Virus record (IMG/VR): IMGVR_UViG_3300007512_002515
Location: 114,345-178,344 of that record
DNA: 64,000 bases
Source: a virus
Strand: one strand, 5' to 3'
The translations under genes and the position numbers were made by a program. Positions 43,878 through 51,487 of this stretch are shown in pieces. The notes beneath the pieces were generated by a model. It worked only from the letters and a program-made list of their open reading frames with translations. It was not told the DNA's origin and did no database searches. The number at the start of each line of letters is the position of its first letter. The first letter of the stretch is position 1.

Positions 43878-44720
43878 ATGAAGCACTTGATTTTAGATGC
43901 AAATAATCTGATCTTTAGAGCTCGCCACTCATGCTATAGACGTACGTATGAGAATGTTATCGTTCATGCATTTTTTCGTAGTCTAAAACCCATAATAGAA
44001 AAGTTTTCTCCGGATTTTGTATACTTCGTTTTAGATGGAAAACCAAAGAAGCGTTTAGCGGCGTTGCCTGAGTATAAGGCCAACCGCGTTTATCATGATA
44101 AAGATAATTTTGGTGCGCAACGAAAGGAAATCATTCGAATAATTCGTACCGATTTTCCATTTGTGACACTGCGCCATCCAGAAGCTGAGGCAGATGATGT
44201 AATTGCGCATCTGGCCCTTGAGGCGATTCCCGAAGACCATGAAAAAATTATCGTTTCAAGTGACACAGACTTCATACAGTTGTGCCAAGACGCTCCTTGT
44301 ACCCAGCTTTATAATCCCATTTCAAAAAGCTTCCGTCCTGCGCCCTCATACCCATACGCAGTTTGGAAAGCATTTCGTGGCGATAGTTCAGATAACATTG
44401 CGGGGATTCGAGGTATTGGGAACAAGCGCGCTGCTGTCCTTGCTACGGATGAGAATGCCCGAAAAGCTTTTTTTGAAAAGCGCAGCGATGCAGAGGAAAT
44501 CTTTATTAGAAATGTTGAATTGATTGCCTTAACTGCATTTAATGACATATCGCCGTTGCAAATTTCATGGGGATCAAAAAACTTAGCAGCTATATTGGAT
44601 ACCTTTACTAACCTTGGTTTTAAGAGTATGATTAGTGAGAAGGCTTGGAAGAAATATTCTGCCCCATTTGAAGGATTAAACGATGGAACACAATACATTA
44701 TCAACAGAGATCTTAAATGA
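43878..44720 (+). CDS. 5'-3' exonuclease (second copy)
   Basis: 280 aa. Pol I-type 5' nuclease: L-I-L-D-A-N-N-L-I start, V-L-D-G-K-P-K-K-R, E-A-E-A-D-D-V-I-A-H, V-S-S-D-T-D-F-I-Q-L and F-R-G-D-S-S-D-N-I-A-G-I-R-G-I-G. All acidic metal positions look kept. It is clearly diverged from the copy at 4278, so the two probably arose independently or were split by function (primer removal versus flap or repair). Confidence 0.88.
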   Translation: MKHLILDANNLIFRARHSCYRRTYENVIVHAFFRSLKPIIEKFSPDFVYFVLDGKPKKRLAALPEYKANRVYHDKDNFGAQRKEIIRIIRTDFPFVTLRHPEAEADDVIAHLALEAIPEDHEKIIVSSDTDFIQLCQDAPCTQLYNPISKSFRPAPSYPYAVWKAFRGDSSDNIAGIRGIGNKRAAVLATDENARKAFFEKRSDAEEIFIRNVELIALTAFNDISPLQISWGSKNLAAILDTFTNLGFKSMISEKAWKKYSAPFEGLNDGTQYIINRDLK

Positions 44721-44877
44721 GCTACGAAGCTCTGGGGTGATCACCCAAACTGAGGTTGTCTATAAAGAAGGGGACTTATTTGTCGCAAAAGATGTTGTCA
44801 CAAACGCAAAGCGTATTATTGAATATCGCGGGTCGATGGTCGAAGGCCAGAGCGGCAAGAGGCTTCTTAAGGGATGA
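44683..44877 (+). CDS. Small protein of unknown function
   Basis: 64 aa, overlapping the nuclease by 38 bases and GroEL by 4. Strand-rich, with V-V-Y-K-E-G-D-L-F-V-A-K and I-I-E-Y-R-G-S. Its place directly before groEL is where GroES would be expected, but it is shorter than GroES (~97 aa) and lacks a GroES mobile loop I can recognise. Confidence 0.6.
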   Translation: MEHNTLSTEILNELRSSGVITQTEVVYKEGDLFVAKDVVTNAKRIIEYRGSMVEGQSGKRLLKG

Positions 44878-46466
44878 TAGATAGTTCATCTAAAATTATT
44901 AATTTTTCGGATGATTCTCGAGAAGCCGTAAAGGTCGGGGTTGATATGCTTAACTCTGCTGTTCGTGTGACAATGGGCCCTAGCGGAAAAAATGTCCTGA
45001 TTGAAAGAGACGGAACATCACCTATTTTGACGAAAGACGGGGTAACAGTCGCAAGAGCCATAAATCTTCGGGACCGATTTGCAAATATGGGCGTTCATCT
45101 AGTTCGTGAAGCAGCACAGCGTACAGCAGAAGAAGCAGGAGACGGCACAACAACCGCCACCGTCTTGGCTGCTGCGATCTTTCAGGAAGGCTTAAAGGCC
45201 CTTAACGCCGGACATGAACTTAATGATATTCGGACCGGTATCCGCGGCGCTACCCAGAAGCTAGTTAATGAGCTTAAGCGAAAATCCAGTCCAGTGAAAT
45301 CAGATAAAGACCTATTAAGAGTTGCCAATATCTCTGTTAATGGCGAGAGCGATCTTGCTGAGCTCATTGTTGATGCGCTAAAAGCTGTCGGTGAAACAGG
45401 TGTTGTCACTGTAGACGAAGCAAAGGGCTTTGAGTCATCACTAGAGGTTGTGGATGGGTGTGAGGTCGACAGAGGATATGTTTCACCTTATTTCATAAAT
45501 CGTCCATCTCGGATGTGCTGTGAGCTCGAAAACCCAGCTATTTTAATCACGACTCACAAAATTCATATGCTTAGTCATATTATACATTTTTTAGAAGAAG
45601 CGGCCCACACAAATCGCTCTATAATATTTATCTCTCCTGAAATAATGGGAGAAGCATTGCAGGCGGTCATCTTAAATCATTCGAAGAACCTTATTAGGTC
45701 TTGCGCATTAGCAGCGCCAGAGTTCGGTGATGCGAGAATAGAGGCATTACGAGACTTGTCTATTTTATTGGGCGGTCAGCTCTTAACTGATGAGCCATCA
45801 TCCTGGAAAAATTATACGTTGGAAAACTTGGGTCGTTGCGACCGGATGTTAGCGTATCGTTTCAGAAGTGTATTCATAGGCGCAGCTGGTAGCGTAGAAG
45901 CCAGAGAAGCCCGAATTCAAGATATCTTGAATGCCAGGAAAGAACACACGGCAAGTAGTGAAACAACAGCTTCTTTAGATCGTCGTGTAAGACGTATGAG
46001 CAGTGGAATTGGTATCCTTCGGGTGGGTGGAGCGACAGAAGCAGAGATCAGAGAAAGAAAAGATAGAGTCGATGATGCTATCTATGCAACACGAGCCGCA
46101 ATCGAAGAGGGCATCATCCCTGGCGGAGGGTCAATACTCGCTAGAATTGCGATGGAATTTTTAAAGAATGAGTCTTCGATCGGGGAAAAGATTTTGTATA
46201 AAGCAGCTACATCACCCTTAAAACAAATAGCTAGAAATTGTGGCGCTGTACCAGAGGTTATTTTAGAAAAAATGCTTGAAAAACCCTTTGCGTACGGATA
46301 TAATGGATTATCCAATGAAATATGCAATCTTAATAAATCTGGAATTGTTGATCCCGTCAAGGTCGCTCGTTTAGCGTTAACAAACGCTTCAAGTGTTGCG
46401 GTTAACCTATTATCGATTGGGTGTGCGATGGTCACTGATGAGGAGCAATCAAGCGAAAATGTCTAA
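44874..46466 (+). CDS. groEL: GroEL-type chaperonin
   Basis: 530 aa, ATGA start. ATP-binding and hinge motifs are evident: V-T-M-G-P-S-G-K-N-V, L-T-K-D-G-V-T-V-A-R, and G-D-G-T-T-T-A-T-V-L-A. The apical domain has G-Y-V-S-P-Y-F-I-N, and the C-terminal equatorial part has A-I-E-E-G-I-I-P-G-G-G-S. The Gly-Gly-Met tail of bacterial GroEL is absent. It would fold phage proteins. No GroES-like gene is seen, so it may act alone, as reported for some phage chaperonins, or use host GroES. Confidence 0.92.
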   Translation: MIDSSSKIINFSDDSREAVKVGVDMLNSAVRVTMGPSGKNVLIERDGTSPILTKDGVTVARAINLRDRFANMGVHLVREAAQRTAEEAGDGTTTATVLAAAIFQEGLKALNAGHELNDIRTGIRGATQKLVNELKRKSSPVKSDKDLLRVANISVNGESDLAELIVDALKAVGETGVVTVDEAKGFESSLEVVDGCEVDRGYVSPYFINRPSRMCCELENPAILITTHKIHMLSHIIHFLEEAAHTNRSIIFISPEIMGEALQAVILNHSKNLIRSCALAAPEFGDARIEALRDLSILLGGQLLTDEPSSWKNYTLENLGRCDRMLAYRFRSVFIGAAGSVEAREARIQDILNARKEHTASSETTASLDRRVRRMSSGIGILRVGGATEAEIRERKDRVDDAIYATRAAIEEGIIPGGGSILARIAMEFLKNESSIGEKILYKAATSPLKQIARNCGAVPEVILEKMLEKPFAYGYNGLSNEICNLNKSGIVDPVKVARLALTNASSVAVNLLSIGCAMVTDEEQSSENV

Positions 46467-46710
46467 AAAGCGAATGAGAGCAGAGCCATTTATGAAAGTG
46501 AATATGGAAAGTATTTCGTATATGCACGACCATAAGGTTGAAATGCTCTTAGAGAGATATAGGTTACGAAGAAGAACCAGCAACCGGGCATTTCACAAAG
46601 ATTTAGAAGAAGAAATTTGTTATATTTTTCGTGAACACGAGATTCGAAAGAGGAGAAAAATTGCGCACCAAGCTTATTTAAAGAAAAAGAATTTCCGCCG
46701 TGCAAAGTAA
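46459..46710 (+). CDS. Small basic protein
   Basis: 83 aa from the ATG at 46459 (AGGAG upstream), 8-base overlap with groEL. Arg/Lys-rich helices, including R-Y-R-L-R-R-R-T-S-N-R. It may bind nucleic acid. No family is recognised. Confidence 0.55.
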   Translation: MSKKRMRAEPFMKVNMESISYMHDHKVEMLLERYRLRRRTSNRAFHKDLEEEICYIFREHEIRKRRKIAHQAYLKKKNFRRAK

Positions 46711-46729
46711 CGGTTAATTGTGGTATAAT
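46701..46729 (+). promoter_or_regulatory. Sigma70-type promoter for the sigma factor gene
   Basis: TGCAAA (46701-46706), exactly 17 bases, TATAAT (46724-46729), preceded by TGG as an extended -10. The same TGCAAA-17-TATAAT arrangement is at 53053. Confidence 0.6.
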
Positions 46730-46793
46730 AGTATTATAGAGTGATTTAGCCAATTGCTTTATTTTTCATTCACATATTCTTCAGGGGTAAATT

Positions 46794-47549
46794 ATGGCTC
46801 TAGACAATTATTTTCAAGACGTAGGTCAGCACGCTCTTCTCACTAGAGAAGAAGAAGTTGTGTTGGCAAAAGCAATAGAAGCGGGTGATAAATACGCCCG
46901 TGACAAGATGATCCAGTCAAATCTCAGACTGGCCATCTCAATCGCAAAAAACTTTCGAGATCGAGGGTGCTCATTTGAGGACCTAATCCAGGAGTCTAAT
47001 CTTGGTTTGATCAGGGCCGTGGATCGCTTCGATTGGCGCCGAGGCTTTAAGTTCAGCACCTATGCTGTGTGGTGGATTCGACAAGCGGTCCAGTCTCATG
47101 TTGCAGGCCAATCTGGCGCAATTAAAATGCCCACCTCTGCAAGAGCGCTCATGTACAAGGCGTACAAGTTCTCTGAAGAGTATCAGGAAGCATTTAAGTG
47201 CGAGCCCTCTCCAGAGGAGGTTGCCGAAGCGGTGGGCGTGCCAGTTCAAACGCTAAAAGCTATTCGGAAGTCGGGCGCGCCACAATTGTCGCTTGATGCA
47301 CCAGTCAGCAAGAGCGATTCTGGAAGCAGAACGTTTGCTGAGCTTGTGGGTGGGGTCGACGATAGAGACCCGGGGGACGATATGGACAAGGTCACTCTCC
47401 GAGGTGCCCTTGTTGAAGCGCTGATGAAGCTGTCACCGCGTGAAGAAAAGATCATTCGTCTTCGTTTTGGGCTTTCGGAAGAAGATACCGATTCGAAGAA
47501 TTTTCCAATTTCTAAGAAAGACTTTGTACGTCTTCAGAGGAGCCGTTAA
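46794..47549 (+). CDS. Sigma70-family factor lacking region 4.2
   Basis: 251 aa. Regions 1.2-2.4 are complete: [47 protein letters not shown] (-10 recognition). Region 3 and the start of region 4 ([15 protein letters not shown]) follow, but the -35-binding HTH of region 4.2 is replaced by a short unrelated tail ending L-Q-R-S-R. No frameshift restores it. T4 gp55, which reads late promoters by their -10 alone, also lacks a usual region 4. A small HTH-like protein follows immediately. It probably redirects host RNA polymerase. Confidence 0.88.
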   Translation: MALDNYFQDVGQHALLTREEEVVLAKAIEAGDKYARDKMIQSNLRLAISIAKNFRDRGCSFEDLIQESNLGLIRAVDRFDWRRGFKFSTYAVWWIRQAVQSHVAGQSGAIKMPTSARALMYKAYKFSEEYQEAFKCEPSPEEVAEAVGVPVQTLKAIRKSGAPQLSLDAPVSKSDSGSRTFAELVGGVDDRDPGDDMDKVTLRGALVEALMKLSPREEKIIRLRFGLSEEDTDSKNFPISKKDFVRLQRSR

Positions 47550-47550
47550 C

Positions 47551-47835
47551 ATGAGTATGCCAAAAGGGTTTAAAGCACAACATGGATATGCGACCGTCGC
47601 AGATCGAGGCGGGAAGGGTTATCGAGAAATCGCTGAAATCATGACCAGCGAAGGAGACTCAATGAAGCATTCTGCTGCCAGAAATTATTTCCTAAGTGGA
47701 ATGCGGAAGGTGGCGACTGTAGTTTGTGATCTTTACGAAATGACAGATGCGGAGATTGATCGAATTGCGCTCGATCCTCGATTTCAGGAAAGCGTTGCAG
47801 ACATCATGTCCGAGGTAAAAGGAATCGATTTGTGA
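47551..47835 (+). CDS. Small HTH-like protein (sigma region 4-like)
   Basis: 94 aa, ATG right after the sigma stop, AGAGGAG site. It has an HTH-like pattern, G-Y-R-E-I-A-E-I-M-T-S-E-G followed by H-S-A-A-R-N-Y-F-L-S-G-M-R-K-V-A, reminiscent of the helices of sigma region 4.2. It could provide DNA or beta-flap contacts missing from the sigma factor, as T4 gp33 helps gp55. That idea rests on position and pattern only. Confidence 0.6.
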   Translation: MSMPKGFKAQHGYATVADRGGKGYREIAEIMTSEGDSMKHSAARNYFLSGMRKVATVVCDLYEMTDAEIDRIALDPRFQESVADIMSEVKGIDL

Positions 47836-48170
47836 TTTTAGCAACATTTATAAGACAAGTCCAGCAGCTCCGTGATCATACGGAGCTGCTGGAATGCCTG
47901 AATTGGGACGAAGAGCTTACAGACAATTTTGTGAATGAGCTTCAAGTGATGCTAATGGTAGCACCCCCAAATTTAGAAAAAGCATTATTTTGGTTACAGA
48001 ACACTCCTTGGGAGTGTTTTGAGGGTGGAAAGATGCCCGATAATGTTTTTCAGACTGTGGAAATACTTATTACTAGAACACGTAATCAATTGATAGTTGA
48101 AGAAGCTGCAAGGGATAGACATGGCTCTTTTGCAGCCGGTTCGTGGGGAGATGAGGATGACTGGAATTAG
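47832..48170 (+). CDS. Protein of unknown function
   Basis: 112 aa, GTG start overlapping the previous stop. Helical, with W-D-E-E-L-T-D-N-F and P-W-E-C-F-E-G-G. A 13-bp perfect inverted repeat lies within its codons 11-20. No family is recognised. Confidence 0.6.
   Translation: MILATFIRQVQQLRDHTELLECLNWDEELTDNFVNELQVMLMVAPPNLEKALFWLQNTPWECFEGGKMPDNVFQTVEILITRTRNQLIVEEAARDRHGSFAAGSWGDEDDWN
47861..47892 (+). other. Strong hairpin inside a coding region
   Basis: A perfect 13-bp stem (CCAGCAGCTCCGT / ACGGAGCTGCTGG) with a 6-base loop, 29 bases into the 112-aa gene. There is no T-run, so it is not a classic terminator. It may attenuate translation, be an RNA-processing site or be a protein-binding site. 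Confidence 0.75.
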
Positions 48171-48480
48171 TGGACGAACATTTGAGCAGTGGATTTTTCG
48201 CCGGAAAATTAATCTAAAAGAGTGGCTTGAAAATCATTCGATTAAAACAATCGATGAATTGAATGAGTGGTGCAAGAAGAGCAATCTTTTGCTACCCACA
48301 TCTCCAGTTGTGCTAAGCCATCTTCAAGCGCCGATCGCTACAGAGACTATTGTAAAAAGTAGCAAGAAGAAAGTCAAGCAGTCATTAAAGAAGCGTCGTA
48401 GCTCTAAGCAGGCTGATGAAGTAATAGACAAAGCTTGGCACACTCCCGCTGCCGAACGGCCAAGACGAAAGAAAAAATAG
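48157..48480 (+). CDS. Small basic protein of unknown function
   Basis: 107 aa from the ATG at 48157; an ATG two codons earlier is also possible. The N-terminal half is globular (F-E-Q-W-I-F-R-R-K-I-N-L-K-E-W-L). The C-terminal half is Lys/Arg/Ser-rich and ends P-R-R-K-K-K. Possibly nucleic-acid or ribosome binding. Confidence 0.55.
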   Translation: MTGISGRTFEQWIFRRKINLKEWLENHSIKTIDELNEWCKKSNLLLPTSPVVLSHLQAPIATETIVKSSKKKVKQSLKKRRSSKQADEVIDKAWHTPAAERPRRKKK

Positions 48481-48488
48481 GAGAGATT

Positions 48489-48668
48489 ATGATTCCAAAG
48501 AGTTGGAAGGGTCGAATATTTGTTGTTTTGACATTTTTAAATTTTGGTGTCGCTTCATTTTTTGCTGCGTTAGGAGAAGTTCAGCAGGTTGTGTTTAGCG
48601 GGGTCACTGCCACTATTTGTTTCGGCGTATGGTGGTCTGAATTTGCAAAAGAAAATGAGGATGAGTAG
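48489..48668 (+). CDS. Small two-helix membrane protein
   Basis: 59 aa from the ATG at 48489, with AGGAGA before it. Two hydrophobic segments (about residues 9-27 and 34-50) with short charged ends. No family is recognised. Confidence 0.6.
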   Translation: MIPKSWKGRIFVVLTFLNFGVASFFAALGEVQQVVFSGVTATICFGVWWSEFAKENEDE

Positions 48669-49324
48669 TGTACAAAAAGATTGTTACGTGGCCAAACAGG
48701 TCTTTATTCAAAGAGTGTGTACCCGTTAAGCTCACTGATTCTTATTTTGCCAAGTTAGACGATCTTGTTGATACATTCCGCGTCACCCAGGGCTATGGTT
48801 TGGCGGCGCCACAAATTGGCTATCACTTAAGAGCCTTTGTCATTAATCCTCAAATGCTTGGCATCGAGGGTTTTGATGGCGAATATATGGAAATTATCAA
48901 TCCTACGATCGAGTGTTCAGGAGAAGAATTCGTTGCAAATGAGGCATGCTTCTCGGTACCAGAAGTGGGTGCTCGGGTGAAACGTTATGAAAATTGCGAA
49001 GTGAAATTTTCTGATAGAAACGGTAGCCAGCATACTCTTAGGACTGTTGGGTTCCCATCGGCATGTTTGCAGCACGAATACGATCATCTAGAGGGTGTTT
49101 TGTTTTTGGGGAGGGTTTCAAGCTTAAAGCGATCGATGTTGACTCGAAAGATAAGCAAAATTAGGAAAAGAAAAGCTCAAGCAGCAAAACTTGCTAGAGA
49201 GCAATTTCAAGAAGACAGTATGCTTTATCAAGATGAGTCACCCTCGAGGAAGAAAGCACCCTCTACGAAAAAGAGAAAAAAGCGTGTTAAGAGAAAAAAA
49301 CAGCAAAAACGGAAAAGAAAGTAA
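48668..49324 (+). CDS. def: Peptide deformylase with basic C-terminal tail
   Basis: 218 aa, GTG start overlapping the previous stop. The three PDF motifs are present: G-L-A-A-P-Q-I-G, E-A-C-F-S (usual E-G-C-L-S) and Q-H-E-Y-D-H-L-E-G with the HExxH zinc site. It removes formyl groups from nascent proteins. The catalytic part ends near residue 160. The remaining ~55 residues are an unusual Lys/Arg-rich tail (K-K-R-K-K-R-V-K-R-K-K-Q-Q-K-R-K-R-K). The tail might contact rRNA or ribosomes. Phage PDFs are normally short and lack it. Confidence 0.92.
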   Translation: MYKKIVTWPNRSLFKECVPVKLTDSYFAKLDDLVDTFRVTQGYGLAAPQIGYHLRAFVINPQMLGIEGFDGEYMEIINPTIECSGEEFVANEACFSVPEVGARVKRYENCEVKFSDRNGSQHTLRTVGFPSACLQHEYDHLEGVLFLGRVSSLKRSMLTRKISKIRKRKAQAAKLAREQFQEDSMLYQDESPSRKKAPSTKKRKKRVKRKKQQKRKRK

Positions 49325-49381
49325 ATAAAAACTGTTAACTTCGTTATTTAGAATTGAACAACAAGCTTTAAGGCGTCAGAG

Positions 49382-49972
49382 GTGGGTTACACAGCTATTG
49401 TTTGTCAAATTCTCGTTGCATGGATTTACGGACATTTTTTAGAATATTGCGCTCATAGATTTTACCTGCATGGCCGGTATCGTGCAGCTAAATCAGCTTT
49501 TGCTTCCCACTTCAAAGACCATCATTCTTCATCTCGAAAAAATAGGATGGGCGATCCCAAGTATGCCTCATGGCACCTCGATCCACGAAACGATTTTGAG
49601 CAACGGGCATTATTTTCTCTTGTAATCGCGCATTTACCAGTGTTGTTTTTCTTTCCCTTCGCTTATTTGACACTACTATATTCTGCGGTTTCATATTATG
49701 TCATTCATAATTTACAGCACCGATATCCCCTGTGGGGGCGCAAGTATTTTCCATGGCATTTCGCTCACCACTTAGCGTCTGATCAACACAAAAACTGGGG
49801 TGTACGTTTGCCGATCTTCGATTATGTTTTTAATACACGTAGAAAGTATGTCGGCTCAGAGAAAGAAGCAGAAGATATTTTTAAGTACGTTTTTAAACAA
49901 CGAGAAAAACATGCAGCTCGATCATGTAGCAATACAGGTAAAGGACATCAATCGAGCGATCGAGTGGTATAA
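49382..49972 (+). CDS. Fatty acid hydroxylase / sterol desaturase superfamily protein
   Basis: 196 aa, GTG start. Histidine boxes of the di-iron hydroxylase family: H-R-F-Y-L-H, H-F-K-D-H-H, H-N-L-Q-H and F-A-H-H...D-Q-H-K-N-W-G. Membrane segments are visible near residues 8-22 and 78-108, and F-D-Y-V-F-N-T ends the core. It would hydroxylate or desaturate a membrane lipid or carotenoid. Membrane remodelling is the simple inference. The substrate is unknown. Confidence 0.85.
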   Translation: MGYTAIVCQILVAWIYGHFLEYCAHRFYLHGRYRAAKSAFASHFKDHHSSSRKNRMGDPKYASWHLDPRNDFEQRALFSLVIAHLPVLFFFPFAYLTLLYSAVSYYVIHNLQHRYPLWGRKYFPWHFAHHLASDQHKNWGVRLPIFDYVFNTRRKYVGSEKEAEDIFKYVFKQREKHAARSCSNTGKGHQSSDRVV

Positions 49973-50222
49973 AGAAAATTTAGGTGCAAGAGTACATTAC
50001 GTAGATGATACTTGGGCGATGTTATTAATTGGTGATGCCGCTAATTGCTGCTGGGTTGCTCTCGTTACACCAAGCCAGCACCCACCTCATATTGCATTTC
50101 GTGTTTCTTCAAAAAAAGAGCTAGATGGGGAGAAAGTAAAAGTACATCGCGATGGAAGCTCTTATATTTACAAAGCTGATTCGGAAGGAAACATCATTGA
50201 GTTAATTTGTTGGGAGGACTAA
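49911..50222 (+). CDS. Glyoxalase/VOC-fold protein
   Basis: 103 aa from the ATG at 49911, overlapping the hydroxylase by 62 bases; the earlier frame start is inside that gene. VOC start L-D-H-V-A-I-Q-V-K-D-I-N-R-A-I-E-W-Y, then H-I-A-F-R-V and D-S-E-G-N-I-I-E-L at the end. The His/Glu metal positions of VOC enzymes are present. It could be a lactoylglutathione lyase, dioxygenase or antibiotic-resistance-like protein; not decidable. Confidence 0.8.
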   Translation: MQLDHVAIQVKDINRAIEWYKENLGARVHYVDDTWAMLLIGDAANCCWVALVTPSQHPPHIAFRVSSKKELDGEKVKVHRDGSSYIYKADSEGNIIELICWED

Positions 50223-50226
50223 AACA

Positions 50227-50466
50227 ATGTCAAGTGAAATTAAGCTACGAAAAGGTCAACGAGTCATGAAGTCACGACGGGGTGAACGAGGGTTTTATTA
50301 TCCTACATCCATTGATAAAGTGACGATTATGGAAGACTGTGTTGGATTAAGAATGACTGGGTATGTTGGAAGTGACAATAGAACGGCTTACTCTATTCCC
50401 ACCTCTGCTGTGGGAGCTGAAGACCAGTATGATCCAGAGATTCCCTATATGGTCATCTGGGAATGA
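50227..50466 (+). CDS. Small protein of unknown function
   Basis: 79 aa, GGAGGA site. Strand-rich and basic at the start (R-K-G-Q-R-V-M-K-S-R-R-G-E-R-G). A small SH3-like barrel is possible. No family is recognised. Confidence 0.6.
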   Translation: MSSEIKLRKGQRVMKSRRGERGFYYPTSIDKVTIMEDCVGLRMTGYVGSDNRTAYSIPTSAVGAEDQYDPEIPYMVIWE

Positions 50467-50491
50467 AAAGCTTAGTCTTCTCTCATATAAT
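50463..50491 (+). promoter_or_regulatory. Sigma70-type promoter (ATGAAA-17-TATAAT)
   Basis: ATGAAA (50463-50468), exactly 17 bases, TATAAT (50486-50491), 24 bases before the GTG at 50515, with AGGAGA between. One change from the promoters at 3041 and 19351. Confidence 0.7.
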
Positions 50492-50514
50492 AATTGAGTA
50501 TATGAGGAGAAGTT

Positions 50515-50856
50515 GTGGCGAAAAAGAAGACCCGAAGAACACGTACTAGAAAAGGTATATCAAAAGACTGGGGACGTAAGGCAGATGTGAAGGTAGAATA
50601 CACACCTTGTCTTATTGCAATTCCATCTGGAACATGTCCGGTCAAGTTAACAGGTTGTGATTTGCAATCTGTAAGAGATTGGGTTGTTGCGTTGACTAAC
50701 AAAAAGCCAACCGCATATACTTACAAACCAACTGTATACCGGTATTGGGTAAGAAATTTTTATGATTTCTGGACCGACGAGCACAAAACCGTACAAGAAA
50801 ATATCGAAAAAATTGTAAAGTGTGATATTAAGACTGTCACAGATTTGGAGGACTGA
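50515..50856 (+). CDS. Protein of unknown function
   Basis: 113 aa, GTG start. Basic start (K-K-K-T-R-R-T-R-T-R-K), then a globular region with Y-K-P-T-V-Y-R-Y-W-V-R-N-F-Y-D-F-W. No family is recognised. It has its own promoter. Confidence 0.6.
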   Translation: MAKKKTRRTRTRKGISKDWGRKADVKVEYTPCLIAIPSGTCPVKLTGCDLQSVRDWVVALTNKKPTAYTYKPTVYRYWVRNFYDFWTDEHKTVQENIEKIVKCDIKTVTDLED

Positions 50857-50891
50857 CATGCCAAGTGTACTATCGAGCTAAGGAGCTAGCT

Positions 50892-51221
50892 ATGTCTAAT
50901 GGTCGACAATACCATCTAGCTGCTATTCTACGTCGCAACGGGAAAGTTGTGCGTATTGGTGAAAATACATATAAAACGCACCCTCGCTTTAAGCGCCAGT
51001 ACTCTGATGGTACCTGGGGCTCTCATATGCATGCTGAAATGAATGTTCTCCGGTTCGCAGAGCCGGGTGATGAGGTAGAAGTAATGAGGTTTAAAAAGTG
51101 TGACCACACATTTTCGATGGCGAAGCCATGCTTCTTTTGCGTAGGTGAAATGCAAAAAGCGGGTATCAAAAAAGTAAGATACACCAATTGGGATGGAACC
51201 TGGGAGGAACTTCAGCTATGA
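50892..51221 (+). CDS. Cytidine deaminase-like protein (second deaminase)
   Basis: 109 aa from the ATG at 50892, preceded by AAGGAG; an in-frame GTG at 50865 lacks one. Zinc motif H-A-E-M-N-V-L and P-C-F-F-C, with G-I-K-K-V-R-Y-T-N after it. It is shorter than the dCMP deaminase at 29848 and has a different N-terminus. It may act on a free nucleotide or on nucleic acid; not decidable. Confidence 0.78.
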   Translation: MSNGRQYHLAAILRRNGKVVRIGENTYKTHPRFKRQYSDGTWGSHMHAEMNVLRFAEPGDEVEVMRFKKCDHTFSMAKPCFFCVGEMQKAGIKKVRYTNWDGTWEELQL

Positions 51222-51487
51222 TAAGAAAGGGTTCTTTGGCTCGACGAAAGGGAAGTAAGTATTGCTTTCACTTACGAAGAGATATTCTTTCTCACGATTA
51301 CCCACCCGAGGGAGAAGTGTGTATTGTGGTGACTGTCCCAAAAGAAAAAGATCTCACCTATCAGCAACGAAGAGTGAGGGCGGTTGAAGTTTTAGCATTA
51401 AAGACATCGATTGATGTTATTCATAATGGAAAATTATTTGGTCCTTGCGACATGTTTCTATTTGACGAGGTGAAAAATGAAGGGTAA
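51218..51487 (+). CDS. Small protein of unknown function
   Basis: 89 aa from the ATG at 51218 (GGAGG upstream), ATGA overlap. Mixed alpha/beta with E-V-C-I-V-V-T-V-P-K. No family is recognised. Confidence 0.6.
   Translation: MIRKGSLARRKGSKYCFHLRRDILSHDYPPEGEVCIVVTVPKEKDLTYQQRRVRAVEVLALKTSIDVIHNGKLFGPCDMFLFDEVKNEG

Noticed and set aside
44683-44877. GroES candidate before groEL
   Set aside because: At 64 aa it is too short and no mobile loop or roof hairpin is recognised.
47440-47549. Possible frameshift that would restore sigma region 4.2
   Set aside because: The other frames over this stretch and after it contain no helix-turn-helix sequence continuing region 4, so a real truncation or split is more likely.
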